Shown here piece by piece: positions 1 to 10,649 of a stretch of DNA of 64,000 bases. A model generated the notes under the pieces. That model did not search any database. It saw only the letters and a list, made by a program, of their open reading frames with translations, and was not told where the DNA came from. The position numbers and the translations under genes are program-made. Source of the stretch: Taenia hydatigena (lineage: Eukaryota; Platyhelminthes; Cestoda; Cyclophyllidea; Taeniidae); contig JADWOT020000001.1 of the NCBI GenBank assembly GCA_036345935.2, positions 31,997,062 to 32,061,061 on the forward strand, in the 5' to 3' direction. Position 1 is the first letter of the stretch. Each line of letters begins with the position of its first letter.

Positions 1-825
1 CTCCGAGTCATGCTTTTCTGCATCTGTCGTGGTGTTAGGCTTCGAGGGTGATCTGAATAATGCGGAAGCTAAAAGCAGAATTGAGGGGTCTTCGTGGATC
101 ATGTCCAGTGGTAATGCAATAAGAGGAGTGAAGGAACAAAAAGTCAGGGATAAAGTATGAGATGATGCAGTCATCGGTAAAGGGTGTTCCAGCAACTCAT
201 TTCCCTCTGTCTGTTGAATATATGCATTCTACCCTGAACTTTGCCTTCGTTTGCCTTCAAGGGACACTTCGAACCCCACAATAAGGAGCTGGCTTGGAAG
301 TGGGGTTATGAGGAGAAGGAGAAGAAAGAGGAGGAGATGGAGAAGGGACCGCATTGACAAAGTCACAAGAGTGGGAGATTACGGGTGCGATTCTTAGCCC
401 CAGCATTATTTGTGGCTTAATAAATATGCATCATACTCCCTTAGCCTTCCCATGTCTCCTCACAGAGGAAATCAAAATGTTTGCATCATCCCACACAAAA
501 GGTAATCCAGTTAAATTGTCGAGCGCCGCCACCCCTATCATGATTAACTATCCCAGCAGAATCGAACCCGTTCTCAAAACTGCATTCGGGTTAGTGGCAG
601 ATCAGGCAAGTTCAGATAATTAGCAGTCATGTCATGACAGCTGCCACACGAAGCAGAAGCTCAGGTAGCACTCCACTAAACAATAAATCTGTCAATGTGG
701 TTGATGCTCAAATCAGGAAGCAATTACGAATGTAGCTACTGTACCACTGCGTCTGCGTGCAGTGGGATGTGCAGACATCGCAACCGATAATTGCCATCTG
801 AAAACGTAGCTCACAACCCACTAAC

Positions 826-900
826 CAACAAGATGTTAGGCGGAATTTTGTACAAATGCGCATCTTATTTAAAGGTGAACGACACCTGCAAGACCATGTG
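826..900 (-). pseudogene. Y-family mini-exon, frameshifted copy
   Basis: Reverse-strand relative of the mini-exon at 61,848-61,918. The IP-N-L core is recognisable (HLYKIPPNILL), but an insertion near the start creates a TAA and shifts the frame. The donor GTGTAAGC has become GTGAGC-like sequence. Confidence 0.5.
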
Positions 901-1290
901 AGTAAGGTCAATCCATTGCTCCAATTGAGCAACGCGTCTATTCGCTTTGACTATGAACTTTGCTACAAAACACATGCTTAAAGTAAATTAGATGGTACAA
1001 CTAGTTGATAAAATGGCATGGCTAGCTGTGACTTGAATTACTATTACGATTTGCTGACAAACATTACAATATCGCTGTTGCGTATTCATTTTACTGACGT
1101 AAATTGCAAATAGCTATTAGTACGATTGCTACCTTAATCATACGCAAAAGTCGAAACTGTTGGTATTTGTCGTGATTATGGTCTTATCAAAGATACATAA
1201 AAATTAAAAGCTTGTTTGTTTTACCTGACAAACTTTGAACTGACTAACCGGATTTGTGCGCGACTTGCGTAAGTGTTGTGCGTTTACGGG

Positions 1291-1345
1291 GATAATTATT
1301 CTGGATTAATGCGCCTTTATCCGCCGCCTAGTGTCGGCAACCCGG
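1291..1345 (+). pseudogene. DNFSGL-type mini-exon, copy A, acceptor lost
   Basis: Same segment as 61,360-61,414 but the acceptor reads TTTACGG instead of TTTTAGG, and the donor is GTAGGT. The frame itself is open and continues on both sides. Confidence 0.4.
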
Positions 1346-2208
1346 TAGGTATCGAGTATCTCTTTATTGTTTTTAGTTGTTTAATTGTTGTGAGGTGCTT
1401 CAAATTCCGATTTGCTTCCTTTATACACATACTTGTTAGAGTAGACGCAAAGGCCTCTCAGTGTGAATGTTGACGGTTATTTGTCAACTGCTAGGTCTCC
1501 TCACGTGCATGTTTCGCTATGCAGATACAAATTTTGACTGTATTAGCAGCTTTAGGTTGTTTGTGTTTTACTGACGTTTGGATTTGAGTAATGAGGCGTG
1601 ATTTTGTGGAGAGGTGTTAAAACCCTACGAAGAGCTTGGCAACTGCTTGTTTGGTGCTTTCTTGCGATTAAGCACCCAGTTTGTGAATGTGTGTCGATGT
1701 GTGCTTTTGCCTTCTTGACCAGTTTATTTGTTAGACCAACCGTCTCATAAATAGCTGCAGTTGCTGTCACAACTTTTTGTTTTCTGTTTGCACTGCCTAA
1801 TCGCGTTGAATTTTTTACTGCAAAACATTTCTTTGGTTTGAGTACGATTGCTTTGGCTGTTTTTAAGGAGTTTGTTATTTTAATAAGAATGAGTTTTGAT
1901 GAGTGAGGTCTAATTTGATGAGGAGACTTGTAAGTTTGGTAAAGTAAACAAAAAGTCTCATAACATGGCTGTTAGGACGTTTTGTTTTCCAACTACAATG
2001 TCTACTCACGTACACTTTTCGCTGTATGACACCTCGAGTGATAAGTTAATATGGTTTTTTGGCAACTTATAATTTGTTCGACTTCTAATGGCGATAAATT
2101 TTGTTGAAAGGAGTTCTAACTTTGTTAAGGATGTGGCAATTAATCATTATTATTTTCTTGCTAATAAGTATTTTTACTAATTTTACAAGTGTTATTGTGC
2201 ATTTTTAG

Positions 2209-2309
2209 CTCGTTTTCGTGGTAGAATAGACACAGAAGAAGAAGAGGATGAGGCTGCAGCAGTAATGGGTGTGAATCTCGCCTTCGCTATCACTTCGCAT
2301 ATTTCTCAG
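2209..2309 (+). CDS. Acidic exon, copy A
   Basis: A 101-base exon with acceptor GCATTTTTAG and a strong donor CAG|GTAAGA. The frame starts RFRGRIDTEEEEDEAAA and ends NLAFAITSHISQ. The acidic run followed by a hydrophobic/Ser-rich end is repeated in B (33,140-33,234) and D (60,487-60,577). Copy C lacks the exon through a 480-base deletion. The matching frame, length phase and donor in three copies support a real exon. No family is recognised. Confidence 0.5.
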
Positions 2310-2766
2310 GTAAGATCGGATTGTGCTAAATGAGTTGTTGCTGTCCTTTATTGTGTGCAGCGGTGGAATCAATGTGCGTTCATATGTTGGGTGGGAAAGT
2401 GCTGTTCTCCTTTACCTGTGTTGTTTGTTGTGTTGATGTGATCATTGCTGAGAAACATGTTGTGTAGAGGGCCTTGGTGATGGCTGAATGGTAGGTTGCT
2501 CAGCTTTGACGGCATAAGTTGGTGTCTCTGAGTGAGGTGGACGCAGCAGTGGTAGGAACGGAGAAAGAAGGAGGGGCTAGTGGGAAGCTTGGGCATCACT
2601 ACGCAGACTGTACTTTGTAGCAGTCTTAAGTGTTTGCTTGTTAATGCGTTTCTTGTTTTTCTATCAGTAGTTATGTTTGTGAATGTCAGCCTTGCAGCGC
2701 ATTGAAGCCTCACACATCGGTCTTTCCATTGTTTGGCTTTTTCCTTCTCAGATGCTACAAACTTAC

Positions 2767-3140
2767 CTTGGTGGTTGTGATGGTGAAGTAACATGTGATG
2801 AGTGTATAGAATGGTAGGCACTGCAAGATGTTGGAGTGATTCGCGGCGGCGGTGGCGGTGGGGGCGTCCCTGTCTGGGTTGTGTGATGCGACTGTTGGTA
2901 TGGACGACAGGGTCTACTACTGTTTTTATGTCTCCGTCTCTTTGTTTTCGCGGGCATGGGTGGCTGCGTGGCGGAGAAGGAGGAAAAAGGCTGGGGGAGC
3001 TGTGCCGTGGGTGTGTGAAAGAGTGAAGGAGACGTTCTTGTACGACGAAGACAACGACAACGAATGGAAGCGCTATGGGCCAGAGTCCACTGGTGCCAAC
3101 TGCGGCACATTTTGCTTCCGCAGGTACGGAAATGTATTTG
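2767..3140 (-). CDS. Opposite-strand exon candidate, copy A
   Basis: A 374-base segment between acceptor CCTCCCACAG and a consensus donor CAAG|GTAAGT. One frame is open throughout in A, B (32,303-32,676) and D (59,648-60,027). It starts KYISVPAEAKCAAV and ends His-rich (HHMLLHHHNHQ), leaving phase 1. The donor and acceptor are conserved in all four copies. The complementary strand is also open, with CERVKETFLYDEDNDNEWKR and STGANCGTFCFRR, so the coding strand is unresolved; GC-rich low complexity could explain part of this. Function unknown. Confidence 0.35.
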
Positions 3141-3553
3141 CTGTGGGAGGGTGGAGGTTAATTTGTTGCTGACTGTACAGATGATGAGTAGTGGTGTATC
3201 AGCTCAGAGGCAGTAAGTGAGTAGGTCTCCACTGTTGGGTGTGTTGGGCGCGAACTGTTGGGTGGGAGGCGGGGGACGGGTGTCGTGCTACTCCCACCTT
3301 TACTGCGACTTAGTCTTGGGCGTGAGAATGGATGGAAAAGGATTTGAAAAGGAGGGAGTGGAAGAGACGGTGTGGGGAACGCATAGGGCAGAAAGCTGAG
3401 GCGGTTTCCGGTTTCACTCGGACTAATTACTATCGTGGTTGGGGTGATGGGTGGTTGGTGCGCTGTGGCATGGTGCTTGGGTGGATTCGTGGTGGTCCCT
3501 CGTGTTGGCATGAGGGTTGGGTGTGCCCTTGCTGATCTGTGCTTTGCTTTTAG

Positions 3554-3604
3554 AAGGAGAGCGAGGAAGCATTGCCATCTTACAGCGCTTTCTCAATGCT
3601 TACG
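3554..3604 (+). pseudogene. KESEEALP-type mini-exon, copy A, donor lost
   Basis: The acceptor GCTTTTAG and frame KESEEALPSYSAFSML are kept, but the donor GT is GC and its context is rearranged. Confidence 0.4.
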
Positions 3605-3624
3605 GCGCAGTGCTTGCGGAATAC

Positions 3625-3864
3625 CTGGAGGATGGGGAGATGGTGGGTACTCCACGACACATCGACGGTTGGTGGATGCGGTTGTACCGACTCGACCTCC
3701 TCCACTGGTGCCATTGCTGTTACTGCGTATGCGTGAACATCACCGACGGAGACAATCGTTCCTTCATCCAACGATTCCCATCGCAACAACAGTTTCGTAA
3801 GTCCTTCACATTCATTAGCTGTTATCAATGGCGTCTCGCCTCTCTGCGACACGTGGCGACACAA
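3625..3864 (-). CDS. Opposite-strand exon candidate (DVHAYA type), copy A
   Basis: Reverse frame open for 80 codons to donor CTCCAG|GTATTC. Blocks: CRHVSQRGETPLITANECEG, LTKLLLRWESLDEGT, VGDVHAYAVTAMAP and QPHPPTVDVSWSTHHLPILQ. Copies B (ending 31,820), C and D (ending 59,160) share the blocks and the CAG|GTA donor, but B and C have a TAG before the EP/ESLDEGT block and D is frameshifted after KAPAELAKAG. The complementary strand is also readable, so the strand is not settled. Confidence 0.35.
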
Positions 3865-4647
3865 GAGCTTACAGACTCACTGCGGTAATGTGTTTTGTCT
3901 AAGTGTACAAGTGAACCATTCATATCAAGTTTCGTGCCTTTCTTGGATTTATGCAATGTCTCTATGCAGTTAACTTGCTCATTGAAATGCAAGCACTGTC
4001 TTGACTTATGCGGGTAAACAAAACCAAATCAACGACGATGTGTTTGTAGCAGGTTATATCAATGTTTGTTCAAAACACGGGTTTTTTTTGCAAGAAAACA
4101 TGACTGGTAAGGTATTGTTTTTACAGTTGCCTTAACTTTAAAAGTCGTTGGAAGTGGTAGTGTGGCGATTAGGTGCTGTTCAGAGTTATTGAATCTGGAC
4201 GATGATTTGCAATTTGCATATTTCGTTGTCGTTGATGAAGACTGTTTCAGCGACTGGTCTGGTAAATTCCAGGAAGTTGTGACTATAGCAGTGAAGGAAA
4301 CAAATTATCTAGCAGAAATGTAAAAATGTGTCTGATTTGGCTCCATCCGAGTGTGTGAAAAAGATGGCTCTGATTACAACCAGTGCTTAAGTAATGCTGT
4401 AGCCTCGATTTTCTAAATTGGATTTCTTGTTGAAAAAGTGGTTGGAATAATGTAAAGGTAGGAAGACGGAAATATTAGTCATGAAATAATATTTTGTGCT
4501 CGTTTATGCGGACTTACAAAGGGTAGTGGTGGGGACGTAGGATTGGTTGGAATGAGCCTCCCTTGTGGGTGTTGGGAAGATGTGGAAGAGGATGGGAAAG
4601 TAGTGATGTGTTTGAAGTGATGGAAATGACGTCTTTTGCACTTGTAG

Positions 4648-4698
4648 CGAGCCAGGCGGCATGAATGTGTCACGGAGTGGCCTCGTGGACACATTGAG
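4648..4698 (+). CDS. PIGVNVSRIDLV-type mini-exon, copy A
   Basis: 51 bases with acceptor CACTTGTAG and donor GAG|GTGAAT intact. Peptide EPGGMNVSRSGLVDTL. Three replacement changes distinguish it from copy D. Confidence 0.4.
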
Positions 4699-5146
4699 GT
4701 GAATGCTGGAAACAATTGTGGGCCCGTACGGGCGGTGGTGGTGGCGGTAGTGCCGAGGATGGATCCTCTCTCAACGATCGATGGCTTCAATGGGCAGTCT
4801 TGAGGCGTTGTTTACTGACTCACACCCACCCACCTATCAATTCACCCGCCAGCCCATGCTCTGCTCGATGTCGTCAAGGGCATAGGATGTTTGGAAGAGG
4901 TGGTTGGAAGTACCTTCCCGTCTGTGCAGAAAATCACACGTGAACTTGTTCCCCTTCCCTCCCCTGCCCTGCCTTGCCCTGCCCTCCTGTCTTCCTCTCC
5001 CTTCTGCCGCCAACGCCGCTGCTGCTTCTGCTCCTTATGGTAATGTGAATACTTTAGCTATCTTTATTGCTGCTACCATTGGTAATACTTAAATATTGCT
5101 ACTGTTGCAATCAGTAAAGGCGCCTTTCTTCCTTCGGAATGTGCAG

Positions 5147-5190
5147 GATGTGTTGGATATTTAGGAGTAGGTTAGGGACACTACGCCGAC
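5147..5190 (+). pseudogene. DVLDIEEW-type exon, copy A, nonsense and truncated
   Basis: Starts after GTGCAG with GAT GTG TTG GAT ATT and then TAG (5,162-5,164). Similarity to the other copies ends about 30 bases later, where unrelated sequence begins. Confidence 0.5.
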
Positions 5191-5473
5191 TTTTAGTGAT
5201 CATTTATTTACCCATTCCTGATTTATTAATTCATTCCTGCCCGATTGTACACATTAGAGAAGTTGTGAAGAAGTTGACTGGGCATTTAGCACCCTGCGTC
5301 ATTGCTGGTGACATGGGCTGACGCAGTTGAGCTCTTGTCTGATGGCACCAATGAAAATATTATTCATTGCTCCCTTGAGGCGGTGCATCAGGCATAAAAC
5401 AGTTGTTTGTGCGCCTACTCTCCTCCACTCATTCTCCACCATTTGGTGTGAGTTGGTATCTCCGCAGGTGGTC

Positions 5474-6715
5474 ACGTGTAAGAACTCTCGGTCGACGAAC
5501 GGGGGTCGCCAGTTCAATCATGGAAGAGCAATTGCTGACCGAAAGTGCCCACAACAACCTTTGGAAGTGCATCGAAATGGAGATCGGTTAAGCAAGCGTA
5601 TTTGACGCAGTTGAAATCAGCGTCCTGAGGTAGCATCAACCGCAAAGATGGAGCCAGCTTACCACCACCACCGGGACCGTCTCTGAAAGGACAGCTGAGA
5701 AATGTCACTACACAACTGAAATGAGTAGAGCCTTGATTACAAGTTCATTATAACATGCATACATGAGAGTTCTTCCAGAATTTTAGTCAATAGTCTTCCA
5801 TAGCCTAGAATTTTATTGTTCTTATGTAGCCATCTAACACTCGTTTTCTAATCAGTCGAGCTGCTGTGCAATAAACAAAAATAACTATTCTTATAACAGG
5901 TCTATCCTACAATTTTTCCATTGGCTACCACTCAGCCAATCAGATTGGGACGTCGTGGGTCTTCTCCTTCACCTTTTTTTCATGCACGCTCTTTGGGGAC
6001 ATCGAAGAAGGTGTCAGTGTAACAGCATCCGCACACAGCATATTGCAATTTACTAACCATGTGAGCGGCTCCACCTCCTTTTTCGTAGTTAAAGAGCTTC
6101 GCATTTCCCAATTCAAGCAATACAATTGGACTTATCGCTTAGGCCTACCTTCGAAGAATGGTTGCATTCCTCGAGTCCGCTGTCAACTGTAAGTGCACCC
6201 ATTTCGCTAATAAATCTACTGCCTTGTAGATGTGACAAGGAGGGAAGGCGAGGCGGAAGAGCGCCACCGGCGCTCAGTTGGACTTGAGGCGACACCCTGT
6301 GGACACCACCAACGAAAGCTGTTATCGGCCTCAGTGGACCGGGAGACAACCAGTTTTGCAATATCTCCCCTTCGTGTCACCACAACCCGACACTGAGGTC
6401 GCTCTTGTTTCCTGCGCGCTGTGTAGTTGAACAATTACAGTCCAGTGACAAACAGCTACATCAGTCGAGGGTGATACAGACAAGACACTTGTGGTGCAAC
6501 AGCAGCAAAGCATGGGCTTTGCACTCATTACTGCTTCTTCTACTGTATTCCTTTCAATTCATCCTGCATTTGAGTACGTATTTGAGCACTTTCTGCAGTT
6601 GCAATAATAAATACACCCACTCCATCCACCTACACCACTGAACTAGTCGTGGCAAAGTCCATCGCCATACAAGGAAACGCTGAGTCGACAGAAATGTCAA
6701 TCAAACGAACGCGCG
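5474..6715 (+). repeat. Repeat block Z, contracted copy
   Basis: The first part (5,474-5,950) matches 40,360-40,810 and the second (5,950-6,715) matches 42,835-43,620, both in the same orientation. The two parts are adjacent here but 2.0 kb apart at 40-43 kb. The block ends at an ACGAACGCGCGG motif and then jumps into the distal part of copy A. Confidence 0.8.
6113..6440 (-). CDS. Candidate exon (EIAKLVVS / GGVHRVSPQ), copy 1
   Basis: Two overlapping reverse frames are open. One reads RRGDIAKLVVSRSTEADNSF then RWWCPQGV; the other reads AFVGGVHRVSPQVQLSAGGA and LPSLSHLQGSRFISEM. Both are also open in the copy at 42,940-43,330. In the third copy (45,430-45,690, forward) only the second is open. 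Which frame codes is unresolved, and no family is recognised. Confidence 0.35.
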
Positions 6716-7076
6716 GAGGTGCGGAAATGTTTTTGCTGTGGCTTAAACGCATTAATGTTGTAAATTTGGGTCTTATTAACTGTAATCAAGGAGAGAACGC
6801 TGGTTCCTCACTGATGTGAAAGCCTAACTTGGCGCATTCGATTAGGATGTTGTTTGACTCGATAATTCTGGAAGACACATTGTACTTGGCGACAATCCAC
6901 AAGCTAATTTAATCTAAATTCGCCTCTGGGAAGTTTTATTCCGGTGAGCGATTCCAGTCTTAATCACGAAACTTTCAACCGAAATGGATGTTAGTTGTGG
7001 TGAGGTTGGGTAGACGGATGCGGAATGTAAGGTTGATTGGTTGATGAATGGAGCAGAAATGCGTGCGCTCGGGATG

Positions 7077-7199
7077 CTACTGCGAGTATTGAGGTGGTTG
7101 TGGGGCGGTCTTCTTCGGCAATATGTCAAGCGTGTCAAATACGAGGCTGGAGGGGATTTGCTGAATGAGTGAACTGATGGTGGATGGAGGGTTTGATGG
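7077..7199 (-). CDS. Terminal exon with shared stop, copy A
   Basis: Reverse frame PSNPPSTISSLIQQIPSSLV then FDTLDILPKKTAPQPPQYSQ and TAG. Intact although the neighbouring PDZ-like exon is broken; the upstream ATG extension of B is disrupted here. Confidence 0.4.
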   Translation of the reverse strand, partial: PSNPPSTISSLIQQIPSSLVFDTLDILPKKTAPQPPQYSQ

Positions 7200-7334
7200 G
7201 GCGAGACTAGTAACAATGTGACCTTTCCCTTATGATGACGATGTTGGCAAGCCTTGGTAAATGTTTGCTTTTCGAAGGCACAGCGGCGCAGTCCATTGAC
7301 CGATTGATAGGAACCTCTTTTCTTTGAATGGTTT

Positions 7335-7579
7335 TGCGCTTAGCAGTTCACTCCTCCAATGAACTGTGCATGCGCACGCATGACGCTGAAATGGGTTGAT
7401 TGGAGGAGTTGGATTGCGAGAGTCCCTACTGTGGTGGTGGGCGATGTTGTTAGTGAGGGTGGGCGGTGGTAGAGTGAAAAATGTGTGTAAAGCGGAGATC
7501 TTAGAACTGTTGAAGTTGGTTTCTTTACTATGACTTTTAAGGGAAGGGTGATGCTGCCTTTGAGAAACTACAGAGCGTG
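7335..7579 (-). pseudogene. PDZ-like exon, copy A (nonsense)
   Basis: Acceptor GGTTACGCAG is kept, but the fourth codon is TAG (HAL stop FLKGSITLPLKVIVK). The rest of the frame still aligns with B and C. Confidence 0.5.
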
Positions 7580-7883
7580 CTGCGTAACCAATGACTTTTT
7601 TAAAATGATTTCACATTTAACTGTTTTCCTTTTTTCGACCACAACGGTCTCTTCCTCTTTCACTTGTTCCTTATTAGACTGGAGCTGAATTCGGAACGTT
7701 TGTCATCTAGACCGCAGGTCAATCTACTGAATGGTTGTGAACTACTTCTCTTGACCCCTCGAGATCACCGGCGACGGCGCCAGCATCACCACCAACAAAC
7801 GCAAAAGCAAAAGGTGTGATGTTTCTTACCCATCTTCTTTGCTACTGTTATTATTATTAGAAGCCGTTCTTTATTCTTGGTCT

Positions 7884-8153
7884 CTATGTGCCGGTGTGCA
7901 AGTGACTGGCTAGAGGTGGTGAAGTGAAGCACGTCTCTCCTTGGCAAGTGGTTAAGAGGACACCAAGGCGACAGGTTGACACAGCAGACTTTCGAATACT
8001 TATGCGATTGATGGGACCAGAGAGAAGGGGTCCAACCTCGGGTCTGACGTGCACGGCAAAGTTAGGCGGTCGTACCTCGCAGAGGATGGTCAATAGGGCT
8101 GTGAAGCGAGCAAATGCGCGAAGGCTCAGGACTAAGGGCCTGACAATTTTCAA
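7884..8153 (-). CDS. Open region, both strands, unassigned
   Basis: Reverse frame of 89 codons after GGTTGCAG: VRPLVLSLRAFARFTALLTI, LCEVRPPNFAVHVRPEVGPL, SGPINRISIRKSAVSTCRLG. The forward strand is also open for 157 codons (7,924-8,397), without an ATG at its start. The reverse frame has a good acceptor and looks more protein-like, but I cannot name it. Confidence 0.3.
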   Translation of the reverse strand: MKIVRPLVLSLRAFARFTALLTILCEVRPPNFAVHVRPEVGPLLSGPINRISIRKSAVSTCRLGVLLTTCQGETCFTSPPLASHLHTGT

Positions 8154-8499
8154 CCTGCAACCATCACTAGAATATTCTAATAAGAAGGTGTGTTTATCCT
8201 ACTATCACAAGCATTCTAATCCCTCCCTCCCTTCAAACTCAATCTATCTGATCGTCACAGGAGATGGTGTAACCGGGCGCCATATAGTAAGCAAGAAGGA
8301 AGGAAGAACCATCACGCACTTGGCATATCAAACGAGGAATAAATTCGGCCCAATACACGTGGTGTCACTGGTGGTGGAAGTGTCTGACAGCGATTGAGAT
8401 AAAAAGAGTCCTTCAAATAGCAGATAATGCAGGAATTTTAAGAAGCGCGCAGTTGGGTCCACCAATTGGTCAACGAGGGTGAAAGAGGAAGTAGGCGAC

Positions 8500-8606
8500 A
8501 ACCCACTCACCGAGGTTTTAGGCTTTGCTCTTGACAACTGATGCAGACTGCCGAAGAGGAACTCCACAACGGACCGCGATTGCGAAAATCCTCCCTCATA
8601 CAACAC
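8500..8606 (-). CDS. Candidate exon, VVEFLFGSLHQL type
   Basis: Reverse frame with SRSVVEFLFGSLHQLSRAKP ending at donor CTCG|GTGAGTGG near 8,508. The frame reads on through DPTARFLKFLHYLLFEGLFL, a strongly hydrophobic stretch, to a stop near 8,330. It lies just downstream of the RRM remnant on the same strand, but there is no evidence it belongs to it. Not recognised. Confidence 0.3.
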
Positions 8607-8765
8607 TTACCACCGCCACCACATTTTCAATGTGCCAGTGTCGGCGCTGCCCATAGCCACTATCAGGTTGAACATCACCGCGACGACGACGAGCACTACT
8701 TGTGTGGGCATCAGTAGCGTTGGCAGAACACTAAAACTAAGGCTTAGTGACATGGTCATGCTTAC

Positions 8766-9023
8766 ACTCCGGAGGGCTTTTGAGGTATCTTCACCTTGAT
8801 GGAGCCATCAATGGGCTTGAAGAGGGCTGTCACCTCGCTCTGACTGGCTTGGAAGGTGACGTTTCGCACCAAAATGACATGACCCTGTTCTTCCTCCTAC
8901 TATATCGCCTTCTTTTGTGGCTTCGACTGAGGGCTTTCAACAGGCAGTTTTGTGGAGACTACTACGTCAGCTGGCTTTCGAATGAGTGAAAACTTCTCGA
9001 TCACTACCTGCCTTGCCTTTTTG
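8766..9023 (-). pseudogene. Half RRM exon resembling RBM19/Mrd1, two tandem stops
   Basis: A 258-base exon with acceptor TTAACTCCAG and donor GT|GTAAGC. The frame reads KKARQVVIEKFSLIRKPADV ... QSKPQKKAI, then TAG TAG (8,897-8,902), then EEEQGHVILVRNVTFQASQS, EVTALFKPIDGSIKVKIPQ and KPSG. The ILVRNV stretch is an RNP2 motif, and the segment matches the start of the last RRM of RBM19/Mrd1, a pre-rRNA processing protein (ILVRN-PFQ----E---LF----IK-V--P). RNP1 should lie in the next exon, but no RGFGFV-like frame follows in the next 900 bases on this strand. Likely a fragment of that gene, now dead; a small intron around the stops is less likely. Confidence 0.6.
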
Positions 9024-9399
9024 CTGGAGTTAAAGAGATGAGAAATGAACAAGGCGGTGGAAAGGAAGAGGTCAAGGGGGTGGCATAAAAGAGAAGAGAA
9101 ACAAACAAATTCGTATTTAGTAAAGTGAAATATTGCAAGTGCTGTGATCGAGTAAGTTTTACTGTAGATAGCAAAACAGTAAAACAGGGAGACAACCTAC
9201 TTACGACGTTTTGTCACCAGAAAAAACATAATCTAGCACAGTCTTTGAGAAGGTGAGATAAGTAAAGCAGTGGTTCAGTTGATGCAAAACAATGAAGTGG
9301 TCATTTGGTCAATGATTGATGCAATGCAATAAAGAATGCCGCCTGCCTGTATTCAAACCACTCAGTCTGAGAAAGCGATGGCTAGGTAGGAAGTGATGA

Positions 9400-9660
9400 A
9401 CGCTGAACCTCTTGCAGCATGTTAGGAAATTGACCACTTGAAGCTGCTACCAACCAACCAAACTCCTCGCCATATTGAAGGCCGTCTACACTACACAGGA
9501 GCAGAACGGTCTAATTGACATCCATATGATGCACGTCTATCCACAGGAGAATCTAGGTCTAGCTAATTGGCCACATTTAAGTGTTGCGGGAGCCAGATCT
9601 GATTTAGAGCGAATTTGAGCATCTGCACCCACCCGCCTCGGCTGCATTTATGAACTCGCC
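9400..9660 (-). repeat. W-family element, diverged copy
   Basis: Reverse-strand similarity to the W family is weak but recognisable, for example the segments around TCCACAGGAGAA and TTGGCCACATT. No open frame is retained. Membership is tentative. Confidence 0.4.
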
Positions 9661-9892
9661 GAGCCGGCCATCAAATTTATCCATCCACATACTACTCGTT
9701 CATCATACTTTCATCGCTTTTCTTCTTCTTCTTTTTTTGCCCACTGATTTGTGCATTTATCCATAACAGCTATTCAGCCACCACATTCTCTCTACCTAAC
9801 TACCTCAACGAAGCATCCCGTCTATTGATCCTTTCAACCATCCTGCCCGGTTGTTTTCCTCGTTTTCTTCGATTCAACAACCTATGTTCAAC

Positions 9893-10058
9893 ATGTCAAA
9901 TACAAGGAACGAAAAAGACAATTCTCTGCTTACCGAATTCGCTAGAGGCAACAACAAACTCAAACGAGGTTGCTGCTCATAAGAAAAGCAGGACGGAAGC
10001 AGAGAAGACGAAGGCGTCTTTGAGTGAGGGTGCGGTGCACCTGAGAATCGTCACTGAT
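9893..10058 (+). CDS. Possible first exon
   Basis: ATG at 9,893 opens MSNTRNEKDNSLLTEFARGN, which ends at a TAA (9,980-9,982). The +1 frame continues AAHKKSRTEAEKTKASLSEG to a good donor GAT|GTGAGT at 10,059. A one-base frameshift or a tiny intron would be needed to join the two. Pyrimidine-rich, CT-repeat-like DNA precedes it (9,710-9,740). Confidence 0.3.
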
Positions 10059-10079
10059 GTGAGTATTTAGCTCCACTGC

Positions 10080-10600
10080 AACGAAAGATCCAAGGTCAGT
10101 GCTGGAAGGAGCTGACTGCTAACAAATGTTTCGCACTAATTTCTGACTTGAATAGGTCTGCATTGCAAATTATTCGGTGCAGGTGCAGTGCGAGACTTCA
10201 TTTTTTAGGTTTCTGATCCGCTCGGTGAATGAACGACTGCGCTTCGTTCCTGCCGCTTGGTCACCTTTCCCGACATCCTTCTCATGCAGATGCCCGAATT
10301 CTCTCTAAGTTGGTTTTGGCTCCTACAAAAGTTGAATGTGGCCAAGTAGTTAGACCCAACTTCTCCTGTGGATGGACGCATACAATGTGGATGGTAGCTA
10401 GACCTTTCTGCTCTGCCTGCTGCCCGTGGACTCTGCTTCTGCGAGGAGCTTGTGCTTAGCGTTTGTTGGCAGCAGCTTTATGTGGTCGGTTTTCTGATAG
10501 AATGTCAAATGTTATAAACATTATTTAGACCTGTATCTGGAAGCGTGCTGTTCTAATTGCTGTTAGCCCATACTACTAATGAGTCATTTAAGTAGCTAAT
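10080..10600 (+). repeat. W-family element
   Basis: Starts at a CCAAGGTCAGTGCTGG block and contains GGTGCAG followed by a frame related to the intact one at 22,188-22,497. Here TGA interrupts the frame right after the GGTGAA codons. It ends near a CTACTAATGAGTCATTTAAG block shared with the copy at 12,760-13,060. Confidence 0.65.
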
Positions 10601-10649
10601 GCAACTTGCTGATTTCCAATTATGTTTCTGCTTCTACTGGTCTTCGCAT

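Larger units (their letters stand above)
34..5470 (+). repeat. Segmental duplication unit, copy A
   Basis: Colinear with copy C (46,050-50,950) in the same orientation, and with copies B and D as reverse complements. Similarity begins at a GTTAGGCTTCGAGGGTG block shared with position 46,060 and runs through the polypyrimidine-rich exons around 2.2-5.2 kb. Relative to C, B and D this copy lacks about 240 bases near 4,117-4,150. It diverges after about 5,190, where unrelated sequence replaces the distal exons. The distal part of the unit resumes at 6,745-7,750. Most exon-like frames in A are damaged by stops or lost splice sites, as noted in the exon entries. Confidence 0.85.
6745..7750 (+). 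repeat. Distal part of duplication unit, copy A
   Basis: A short segment (6,745-6,838) resembles the area around 50,000 in copy C, with the shared block GAGAACGCTGGTTCCTCAC. It is fused directly to sequence matching 51,980-52,930 of copy C. About 1.9 kb present in C, including the ASPM-like exon, is therefore missing at this junction. The segment carries degenerate copies of the PDZ-like exon and its terminal exon on the reverse strand. Confidence 0.75.

Noticed and set aside
5490..5530. GTTCAATC near 5,510, possible tRNA T-arm
   Set aside because: No acceptor or anticodon stems can be drawn; the copy at 40.4 kb has the same sequence without tRNA structure.
7924..8397. 157-codon forward frame
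   Set aside because: No ATG at the start and no splice support; the reverse frame over the first half looks more protein-like.
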